From assembly GCA_041748615.1 (NCBI GenBank), contig JBGTCY010000282.1, forward strand, positions 1 to 15,312: a DNA stretch of 15,312 bases, in the 5' to 3' direction. The position numbers and the translations under genes were made by a program. Origin of the DNA: JBGTCY01 sp041748615 (GTDB lineage Bacteria; Bacteroidota; Bacteroidia; Chitinophagales; CAIOSU01). Shown here piece by piece: positions 1 through 6,912 of the stretch. The notes beneath the pieces were generated by a model. It had not been told where the DNA came from, did not search any database, and was given only the letters and a program-made list of their open reading frames with translations. Numbering within the stretch: the stretch's first letter is position 1; each line of letters begins with the position of its first letter.

Positions 1-119
1 TCCTTCATTTCAATATAATAGAAGTCTTTAGTTTCCCTGAATATAAAATTAGGATACAATAACTTACATGAACTGAAGAACAATGGAATTAAAATAATTA
101 ATAATATTGATTTTTTCAT
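1..119 (-). CDS. Polysaccharide export outer-membrane lipoprotein (Wza/BexD-like), N-terminal fragment
   Basis: This is the first 39 codons of a gene that runs off the left edge. The ATG lies at 117-119. The reading frame starts MKKSILLIILIPLFFSSC, a lipoprotein signal peptide: two lysines, a hydrophobic core, and a lipobox ending at Cys18, which would be lipidated after cleavage by signal peptidase II. The stretch after the cysteine (KLLYPNFIFRETKDFYYIEM) resembles the start of Bacteroidota polysaccharide export proteins, where a cysteine is followed by a 'P-N-x-x-F/L-R/K-T-x-K-D-F/Y' segment. Proteins of this family form the outer-membrane channel for capsule or exopolysaccharide. The gene follows the glycosyltransferase at 171-1349 on the same strand after 51 bases, which fits an export role. 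The signal peptide is directly visible. The Wza assignment rests on recalled family resemblance and position, because the Poly_export domain itself lies outside the window. Confidence 0.72.
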   Translation of the reverse strand, partial: MKKSILLIILIPLFFSSCKLLYPNFIFRETKDFYYIEMK

Positions 120-170
120 GAATTGTTGCAAAAATAAGTAATATCACCTTATCAATTATCTGCCGGATGA

Positions 171-1349
171 CTATTTCAACTGTTCATATAAATCTTTTGT
201 GTCTTTCACTAATCTGTTGAAATTAAATTTTTCATGAACATAGCTATACCCTTTAGAGCCGATCGAATTTCTTAACTGTTCATCTTCAATCAATTTTAGC
301 AGGTTTTCAGCAAATAAATCAACTTGATTGCTTGGGGATAAAAGCGCAGTTTCACCTGCCAAAACTACATCTTCAATCCCTCCCACAGCAGTACATACGA
401 TTGCCTTATTAGCAGCCTGCGCCTCAATCAAACTTACAGGCGTTCCTTCATTTAATGAAGTCAACGCCACGATATCCAACCCTGCCATCACTTCATCCAC
501 TTTGGTAATCCATGAAGTAAATACCAATGGATTGTTTGAATTTTCTCCCGGCATACTGAAGGGAATTTCAAGTGAAGCAGCCTCTCCCTGAATGGCATTC
601 ATCAACTCTCCGTCACCTACGATAAACCCTTTGACTTTTTTATTCGTTTTTTTAAATACCTCTTTGAATGCTTTTAAAAATAAGCGATGATTTTTTACAG
701 GAACCAATCTTCCGATAATTCCAATGGCAATTTCATCGTCAGCCAACGCATATTGTCGCCTGAAATTGTATCTTTTTGTTTCATAATTATCCTGAAACCT
801 TTTTAAATCAAAGCCTAAAGGAATTACTTTTATTTTTTCGGCAGGACAAATTTTGTAAACTTCTGAAAGTTCATGTTTCTGAAGATTGCTGATGGCGACT
901 ATACCTGTGCTGATTCGGGCAAGAGAGCGTTCAATTTCAATAAAAATCCTTGTTTTTACCGGATTAAAATAGGAATGAAACACATGTCCATGAAATGTAT
1001 GGACGATTACGGGGACATTGCAATGATAAGCTGCCAGTCTCCCCAGTGCGCCTGCTTTGGCGGCATGTGTATGCACAATATCAGGTTTATATTCCCGGAT
1101 GATGGATTTTATCTTTCTATAGGCTTTTAAATCATTGAAAGGAATAATAGACCTGCGCATTTCTGGAATGTAAGTTGGTGTTACTTCCAACTGTCGGAGG
1201 ATAAACTCGGAACTTGCTTCTGATGCATCATTCATCCCCGCAAGCAGTTTGGTTTCGTAATCATCATTCAAATGCCGGGTCAGGTAAGCAACATTATAAG
1301 TAGGTCCGCCAAGGTTAAGACGATTGATGATTCTTAAAATTTTCGGCAT
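171..1349 (-). CDS. Glycosyltransferase family 4 (GT-B fold)
   Basis: A 392-residue cytoplasmic or membrane-associated transferase that would add one sugar from a nucleotide donor to a growing lipid-linked saccharide. The N-terminal half begins with a beta strand and a glycine-rich loop (LNLGG, residues 11-15) typical of GT4 enzymes. It continues with DIVHTHAAKAGALGR (about 90-104) and HTFHGHVF (117-124), the latter common in polysaccharide GT4 enzymes. The C-terminal donor domain has GRLVPVKNH (213-221), VGDGEL (244-249) and the EX7E signature EGTPVSLIE (301-309), expected to contact the nucleotide sugar. Length is normal for the family. The gene starts 3 bases after the TAG of the upstream amidotransferase (1353-3260), so the two are surely co-transcribed. 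It is followed by the export lipoprotein start at 119. The donor sugar and linkage cannot be read from sequence. Confidence 0.93.
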   Translation of the reverse strand: MPKILRIINRLNLGGPTYNVAYLTRHLNDDYETKLLAGMNDASEASSEFILRQLEVTPTYIPEMRRSIIPFNDLKAYRKIKSIIREYKPDIVHTHAAKAGALGRLAAYHCNVPVIVHTFHGHVFHSYFNPVKTRIFIEIERSLARISTGIVAISNLQKHELSEVYKICPAEKIKVIPLGFDLKRFQDNYETKRYNFRRQYALADDEIAIGIIGRLVPVKNHRLFLKAFKEVFKKTNKKVKGFIVGDGELMNAIQGEAASLEIPFSMPGENSNNPLVFTSWITKVDEVMAGLDIVALTSLNEGTPVSLIEAQAANKAIVCTAVGGIEDVVLAGETALLSPSNQVDLFAENLLKLIEDEQLRNSIGSKGYSYVHEKFNFNRLVKDTKDLYEQLK

Positions 1350-1352
1350 CCG

Positions 1353-3260
1353 CTACTCAATGTATTTTTTATACCAATGTTGAAACACGATTAACCCCCA
1401 CACTTGCGCCACCGCTTCACCGGGACTTGATGAAAAAAGTCTCTTTTTCAGCATTTCAACATACGCAGGATTAAATATCTGCTGATTTTGAATTTTTGTC
1501 GCACTTAATAAATCATCACAAATCAAACTTTTCAATTCGTTATTAAACCATTTCAGCAAAGGTACTTCAAACCCTTTCTTTGGTCTTTTATATAATTCTG
1601 CCGGTAAGTCTTCCCTAAAAGCGTCTTTCAGGATGCGTTTCCTAAAACCCTTGTAAATTTTAAAATCTGCCGGTAAAGAAAAAACATAATCCACCAAAGT
1701 ATGGTCAAGAAACGGCACTCTCACTTCAAGACCGTTCGCCATGGACATTAAATCCACTTTAGTCAGCATATCATTGGGCAATACTAATCGCATATCATTA
1801 AAAAGCGTGTCATTTACCGTTTTTTGTTTTTTATGATAGATCAAAAATGCTGATTTCCTTTTTACATATTCTGCCGTGTTTTCAAATGGTTCATCAAACA
1901 CATTCAAGGCAGTGGCAGCTTCCTGCTCATTGATAAACGTACACCATCTCCAGTATCTCTCTTCATCATTCATTTCAAGACCTTCAGCGTAGCGATTGAT
2001 TTGCCTTACGGTATTGGAGAGCGCGTTATTTCGGGATGATGGCAATAGTTTGAATAAATAACTATTTGATTTAACAAGAAAATTCAACAGGGAACTGTTT
2101 CTTGTCCGGTATTCAGCAAGATGTTTATTATATCCGGCAAACAACTCATCCGCGCCATCTCCTGATAAGGCAACCGTTACTTTTGAACGGGTATGCTTAC
2201 TCAAAATAAATACGTTGATAGCTGAAGAATCCGCAAATGGTTCGTCAATGTAATTAAGGATGTCATAAAGATGTTCAAACAGATTTTGATTGGTGAGTGA
2301 AAAAACTGTGTGATTGGTATTGAATTTTTTGGCGACAAGATTGGCATATTCCGTTTCATCAAAATAAGGCTCGTCTTTAAAACCGATTGAAAAGGTGTTT
2401 AATTGTTCCGTAAACTTTGAAGCTGTTGCAACTATCACTGAAGAATCAATACCCCCGCTGAGGAATGCCCCTAATGGAACATCCGCGATGAGCCTTCTTT
2501 TTACCGATTCAGTCAGTAAATTTTTCACTTCCGCTTTAGCATCTTCATAGCTTACAGCCGTTCCCTGATTTCGAACCGGCTCATAGTTAATTCTGTAATA
2601 CCGTTTAATCATGATTCTGCCATCCGCAGAAATTTTCATGAAATGCCCCGGCTCAATTTTTCTGACGTGACTTAAGATAGAAGCCGGAGCAGGAATATAA
2701 TTCAGTTGAAGATATTGATAAATGGAAGTCCGGTCGAGTTCTTTATTGATATTAAAAGCGAAAATCGCTTTCATTTCAGAAGCGAAAATTAATTTTTCAT
2801 CATCCTGATAAAAAAGCAAAGGTTTAATTCCCATCCTGTCCCTCGCCAAAAATATTTCTCCTTCCATTTTATCATAGATGGCAAAAGCGAAAAAACCATT
2901 GAGCATTTCCAAAAAACTTTCACCATGAAAGATATAGAGATTCAATAATACTTCAGTGTCAGTATGTGAATGAAACTTTGCTCCTCTTTCAATCAAACTC
3001 TTTCGAAGTTCTTTGTAATTGTATATTTCCCCATTGAAAACAATTACATACCTTCCTGTGGAATCTTGCATGGGCTGTAACCCGGCTGAGGAGGTATCAA
3101 TGATGGAAAGCCGGGTATGTCCGAGCGCTACTCTTTCATGAAAAAATTTGCCGCTGCTGTCGGGACCGCGCTTTGATAATGTTTGAACAGCTTTGTCTAT
3201 TTCGGGTTCGAATTTTTTTGCAATCCCTGTAAGCGAGTGAACTCCAACAATACCACACAT
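1353..3260 (-). CDS. asnB: AsnB-like glutamine-dependent amidotransferase (asparagine synthase family)
   Basis: A 635-residue enzyme of the class II glutamine amidotransferase/asparagine synthase family. It takes ammonia from glutamine and transfers it to an ATP-activated carboxylate. The start MCGIVG fixes the N-terminus, because Cys2 becomes the catalytic nucleophile after removal of Met. The glutaminase domain shows LGHTRLSIID (47-56), FNGEIYNY (75-82) and HTDTE (99-103), all expected glutamine-site segments. The synthetase domain has the PP-loop SGGIDSS (269-275) and LSGDGADE (365-372), so both halves look active. E. coli AsnB is about 554 residues; this longer form is common in polysaccharide loci. 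The next gene is a glycosyltransferase 3 bases away. In such loci these enzymes can amidate a sugar carboxylate (uronamide formation, as proposed for WbpS in Pseudomonas aeruginosa). That role is inference here, and ordinary asparagine synthesis is the alternative. Confidence 0.93.
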   Translation of the reverse strand: MCGIVGVHSLTGIAKKFEPEIDKAVQTLSKRGPDSSGKFFHERVALGHTRLSIIDTSSAGLQPMQDSTGRYVIVFNGEIYNYKELRKSLIERGAKFHSHTDTEVLLNLYIFHGESFLEMLNGFFAFAIYDKMEGEIFLARDRMGIKPLLFYQDDEKLIFASEMKAIFAFNINKELDRTSIYQYLQLNYIPAPASILSHVRKIEPGHFMKISADGRIMIKRYYRINYEPVRNQGTAVSYEDAKAEVKNLLTESVKRRLIADVPLGAFLSGGIDSSVIVATASKFTEQLNTFSIGFKDEPYFDETEYANLVAKKFNTNHTVFSLTNQNLFEHLYDILNYIDEPFADSSAINVFILSKHTRSKVTVALSGDGADELFAGYNKHLAEYRTRNSSLLNFLVKSNSYLFKLLPSSRNNALSNTVRQINRYAEGLEMNDEERYWRWCTFINEQEAATALNVFDEPFENTAEYVKRKSAFLIYHKKQKTVNDTLFNDMRLVLPNDMLTKVDLMSMANGLEVRVPFLDHTLVDYVFSLPADFKIYKGFRKRILKDAFREDLPAELYKRPKKGFEVPLLKWFNNELKSLICDDLLSATKIQNQQIFNPAYVEMLKKRLFSSSPGEAVAQVWGLIVFQHWYKKYIE

Positions 3261-3308
3261 AATTTCAATGGTGTCCTTTTGGTAACTTTAGATGCAAGTT
3301 AGGCATTA

Positions 3309-4661
3309 ATGGAATCGAGTGATTTTTACATAGGTCCCCTTTTTTTTATCATCTACCTCGTTATCGGTATTTTGATTAGAAATAAACTCTACGCGGACAG
3401 TCCGCTTAAAAAATATTTCTTACCGGGACTGTGTTTGAAGTTAGGGGGGGCGTTCATGGCAGGTATCATCTATTTTTATTATTATGGAGATGGGGATACA
3501 GTTTATTATTTTGATAGAACAAAATATTTAAACTGGTTAATTAAAGCAAACCCTGAAGTCGGATGGAAAGTTTTTTTTTCAGACTCAAAAAATTTAGAAA
3601 GAGGGCTAATGCCTTATTATAGTCGGGTCAGGGCATGGGATGCGGGACAGTTTATTGTGGTGAAGTATGGAACCATCTTTTCTTTTTTTACTTTCTGCAA
3701 CTATACTGGTATCGCGTTGACTTTCGCGGCTGCATCATTCACGGGTGTTTGGGTCATGTTTAAAACTTTTGTTGATATCAATCCAAAATTGATTAAAGAG
3801 TTTGCCATCGCCTGTTTATTTATTCCCTCTGTATTTTTTTGGGGGTCTGGTTTATTTAAAGACACTATGGCAATTGGTTTTTTAGGATGGTTGACCTATT
3901 CGACCTACATGATATTCATTAAAAAACAAAAAATATTGTTGAATGTCATCATTGCCATTATTACAATTTTTGTATTAAAAACTGTGAAAGCCTATGTCAT
4001 CATGGCTTTTCTTCCCGCATTAATGTTTTGGATATTTTTTAAGTATCGTTCAAAAATTACAAGTTCTTTTCTTCAGGTTGCCATCACGCCCATCATTATC
4101 GTTATCACATTAGTCGGAGCTTACGTTGCGCTAAGCAGAATGGGTGGTGAAGGAGAATATTGGTCAATGGACCAAATGGAAAAAAGGGCGCATGACATGC
4201 AATGGTGGCATACAAAAGTGGTTGAACTTTATGGTGAAGGCGGTGGCGGTTCATTTTACAGCATCGGCTCCGGAGATTTTTCTACAGGCAATATCATAAA
4301 ATCATTTATTCCCGCTATCAATGTCACGCTATTTCGTCCTTATTTATGGGAAGTCAGAAATCCGGTTATGTTATTGTCATCAATTGAAAGTATGATTTTT
4401 TTCTTTTTTACATTAAAAATGGTTTTCTCCACCGGTTTAGGGAAATTATTCCGGCTTTCAATCGCAAATCCTGAAATATTTTTCTGCCTGTTGTTTACGA
4501 TTATTTTCGCTTTTGCAGTTGGTTTCACCAGTTTCAATTTTGGCGCGTTAGTGCGCTATAAAATTCCCTGCATTCCGTTTTTTGTGGTAGCGCTTTTTAT
4601 GCTTCGTTATCATGCAAACATGTTGAGGAATAAAGGTGAGTTAGCTCCCGTAGAAAAATGA
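3309..4661 (+). CDS. Multi-pass membrane protein, candidate Wzy-like polymerase
   Basis: A 450-residue integral membrane protein. I do not recognise a named family. Hydrophobic segments suggest ten or eleven spans near residues 7-23, 38-58, 130-151, 164-180, 184-204, 208-226, 228-244, 256-274, 352-372, 391-408 and 418-434. A hydrophilic loop at about 275-345 contains Gly-rich GEGGGGS. Notable polar motifs are GDGDTVYYF (60-68), FWGSGLFKDT (177-186), LFRPYLWE (341-348) and VRYKIP (415-420), which look like conserved charged sites in a transporter- or polymerase-type enzyme. It is the only plus-strand gene in the polysaccharide locus. It starts 48 bases from the divergent amidotransferase at 3260, and its last 52 bases overlap the end of the glycosyltransferase at 4610. 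Context and topology fit a Wzy-type polymerase, an O-antigen-ligase-like protein or a lipid-linked-sugar transferase. Membrane location is well supported; the exact role is inference. Confidence 0.85.
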   Translation: MESSDFYIGPLFFIIYLVIGILIRNKLYADSPLKKYFLPGLCLKLGGAFMAGIIYFYYYGDGDTVYYFDRTKYLNWLIKANPEVGWKVFFSDSKNLERGLMPYYSRVRAWDAGQFIVVKYGTIFSFFTFCNYTGIALTFAAASFTGVWVMFKTFVDINPKLIKEFAIACLFIPSVFFWGSGLFKDTMAIGFLGWLTYSTYMIFIKKQKILLNVIIAIITIFVLKTVKAYVIMAFLPALMFWIFFKYRSKITSSFLQVAITPIIIVITLVGAYVALSRMGGEGEYWSMDQMEKRAHDMQWWHTKVVELYGEGGGGSFYSIGSGDFSTGNIIKSFIPAINVTLFRPYLWEVRNPVMLLSSIESMIFFFFTLKMVFSTGLGKLFRLSIANPEIFFCLLFTIIFAFAVGFTSFNFGALVRYKIPCIPFFVVALFMLRYHANMLRNKGELAPVEK

Positions 4662-5674
4662 TTAATAATTTTTTCTCTTCCTTTTTTACCGAAAAGTTCT
4701 CTTGTTTCCGGATTTGCGATTAAAGTTCTTAATGCCATCAACCATGCTTCATTGCCGATGCATAAAAATCCGTTTTTCCCGTCATCAATAATTTTAGTGT
4801 TTACTCCTACGGGAGATGAAATACCCGGTATTCCCAACGCCAGATATTGAATCAATTTAAACCCGCATTTGCCCTTCGCCCATTGGTCATCGGGCAGCGG
4901 CATGATGCCGATGTCAAAAGCGAGGAGGTCGTCAATTTCAGTTTCTTTTTTCCATTCGATAAACCTGAGTTTTTTAAGAGGGAGGTTCGGTTGGGCGTTA
5001 GAAATTATCCGAATCTCCACATCCGCCTCTTCTTCAATCTGCTTCAGTACCGGAAGTAATTCATTAAGATATTTAATGGTGCTGTGTGTCCCTGTCCAGC
5101 CGATGATGGCTTTCCCCGACTGATGTTGTTTGATTCGGTTATAATGATTTTCCGTGTTAACAATCGTAGGATTCACCACCACGTTACTGTTATAGCATTT
5201 TGCGAACACAGCGAGATATTCATTCCCAACTGAAATCTTCCACGACCAGCGGCAAATGGAAGTTACTTTGTGATACCATTTGATTTTAGAAAAAAAACGA
5301 TTGCTCTCCGATACGTTGGGTAACCAAATGGAATCATCAAAATCGTAAATAATTTTTTTTGAAAAAACTTTTGCAATCAGCCATTCAAAGACGGGCGGTC
5401 CTAATGGCGCTGCTTCACGGTGGATAAATACATAATCATATTTCGACAGGTAAAACAAATCCTTCACCCTGCGAAAAAATCCTCTCGTAATACCAATCGC
5501 TTTTTTCAATTCCCTTCCTTGTTGGTACAACACCTGCCACGTTTCCATATCAATAAACGGAGATATTTCATGCTCAATTCCCTTTTCTCTGAATTCCGGG
5601 AAATACTGTTCAAACCGGAAACGCTGCGAGGGCGCCTCTCCCACGGGATAGGGTACTAAGAATAAAATTTTCAT
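4610..5674 (-). CDS. Glycosyltransferase (GT-B, GT4-like)
   Basis: A 354-residue glycosyltransferase. The start is set at 5674 (MKILFLVPYP), not at an in-frame ATG ten codons earlier (5704). This ATG overlaps the TGA of the preceding gene as ATGA, and it puts the family's first beta strand at the N-terminus. Visible segments are PSQRFRFEQY (15-24), YDFDDSIW (110-117), GWTGTHST (192-199), a proposed nucleotide-binding loop, and KCGFKLIQYLALGIP (269-283), which sits where the EX7E motif lies in classic GT4 enzymes. The last residues, with S-x-x-x-N-x-x-x-F-L-x-x-F spacing, match a natural end for this group, so the 3' overlap with the opposing gene does not look like a read-through artefact. 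It would act in the cytoplasm on the lipid-linked repeat unit. The sugar donor is unknown. Confidence 0.9.
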   Translation of the reverse strand: MKILFLVPYPVGEAPSQRFRFEQYFPEFREKGIEHEISPFIDMETWQVLYQQGRELKKAIGITRGFFRRVKDLFYLSKYDYVFIHREAAPLGPPVFEWLIAKVFSKKIIYDFDDSIWLPNVSESNRFFSKIKWYHKVTSICRWSWKISVGNEYLAVFAKCYNSNVVVNPTIVNTENHYNRIKQHQSGKAIIGWTGTHSTIKYLNELLPVLKQIEEEADVEIRIISNAQPNLPLKKLRFIEWKKETEIDDLLAFDIGIMPLPDDQWAKGKCGFKLIQYLALGIPGISSPVGVNTKIIDDGKNGFLCIGNEAWLMALRTLIANPETRELFGKKGREKIINHFSTGANSPLFLNMFA

Positions 5675-6912
5675 GAACGATGATCTTGACTCAAAGTCTT
5701 GCAATAATGATAAATTTTACGGTAGCGCTTCACGCCTTCTTCCAAAGAATAAAATTCACAAGCGCCTTGCATGATTTCCTGCCGATTGAATTGCTTTTCG
5801 ATTTCATTCACCACTTGCTGATAATCTTCATCCGTGAATGATTCAACCACCCATCCGGCATGATATTGTCTGACCACTCTATCCGTATCCCCCACTCCCG
5901 CGTTGCAGATAATGGGCATACCCATCGCCATGATTTCACCCTGCTTCGTGGGCGAGGATGCCTGCTTGGAAAATACCGGAAGAATAAAAAAAATGGAAGC
6001 ATTGCCCAAACTGATATATGCCGGTACTTCCTGCCTTTCAGCCCGAGTAATGCGCACTTGCTTTAAGGGCACACCCGATAATTGAGCTGCTTCAACCGCA
6101 ATCTCCGGTGCATCTTGTGTGACAATCAAAAATACAGCATTGCTTTTTTTAGAAAGTAACATTTTAAAAAACCGGAACATTTCAACAGGCATATACCACG
6201 TACCCAATGAACCAATATAAGTCAGAATAAAATCAACTTTTTCCAAATTATTCTGTTTGAGCAACTGTTTTCTTTTTTCTTCCGCGAGTTGTTTCGGATT
6301 AAACACTTCCAAATCAGCGCAACACGGTATCACTTCAATCGGCACGGGTTGTTTTTTGAGATGTTTCCATGAATGAATGATGTCGCGGGCGTTGTAGGTC
6401 AGCGTCACCGTGTAGTCAGCCTGTTCGAGAAATTCAATTTCTTTTTGTTTAAAAAAACGATATATCTTTTTGTAAAGCGGTTTGTGCAAATTCCACAATT
6501 TACCATCCACCCGCTCATCGGCATAAAAGCCGCGCATATCGAAAATAAATCGAACACCGGCTTTCTTTTTCAATTGCAAACCCACCAATGCCGCGATGTA
6601 ACTTCTGCAATGAACAATGTCAAAAGGCTGTTCATTATTTAGCTTGAATGCCATTCGTTTCATCCGGAAAATATCCCACAGCGTGGAGAGTACGGGCGGC
6701 TTTTTGGAGTAGCTCAGCGGTATCCACCGGATTCCGGCTTTTGCGGTGAGGGATTCAATGGGTTTTTTTTCTGAACTAAATCTTTCTTTTTTTTCAAAAC
6801 TGATGAGCGTGATGTTCACTTCCTCCGATGACAGCCCGGTGAGATACGGCAACACCTGCGACTGACCGAGCGGGTCGGTCATTCCATCGTAAGAGAGGTA
6901 AAGAACATTCAT
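5671..6912 (-). CDS. Glycosyltransferase family 4 (GT-B fold)
   Basis: A 413-residue transferase. The start MNVLYLSYDGMTDPLGQSQV at 6912 is preferred over an in-frame ATG seven codons upstream (6933) because it begins at the conserved first strand and overlaps the amidotransferase TGA as ATGA. Segments typical of polysaccharide GT4 enzymes are DPLGQSQVLPYL (13-24), DIVHCRSY (98-105), FDMRGFYADERVDG (124-137), IGSLGTWY (233-240) and SSPTKQGEIMAMGMPIICN (319-337). The last is the nucleotide-sugar-binding region, where Lys and Glu take the place of the EX7E pair. It is the middle gene of a translationally coupled trio (8759-4610) and again shares an ATGA with the next gene at 5674. Such coupling suggests fixed relative amounts of the three enzymes. 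The donor and acceptor cannot be deduced. Confidence 0.93.
   Translation of the reverse strand: MNVLYLSYDGMTDPLGQSQVLPYLTGLSSEEVNITLISFEKKERFSSEKKPIESLTAKAGIRWIPLSYSKKPPVLSTLWDIFRMKRMAFKLNNEQPFDIVHCRSYIAALVGLQLKKKAGVRFIFDMRGFYADERVDGKLWNLHKPLYKKIYRFFKQKEIEFLEQADYTVTLTYNARDIIHSWKHLKKQPVPIEVIPCCADLEVFNPKQLAEEKRKQLLKQNNLEKVDFILTYIGSLGTWYMPVEMFRFFKMLLSKKSNAVFLIVTQDAPEIAVEAAQLSGVPLKQVRITRAERQEVPAYISLGNASIFFILPVFSKQASSPTKQGEIMAMGMPIICNAGVGDTDRVVRQYHAGWVVESFTDEDYQQVVNEIEKQFNRQEIMQGACEFYSLEEGVKRYRKIYHYCKTLSQDHRS

Noticed and set aside
129..136. Exact TAnnTTTG match (TATTTTTG, minus strand) just before the export lipoprotein gene
   Set aside because: Transcription from it would begin only about five bases before the ATG at 119, and no -33 box lies at normal spacing (ATTG is 16 bases away). 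Co-transcription from upstream is more likely, so it is probably a chance match in AT-rich DNA.
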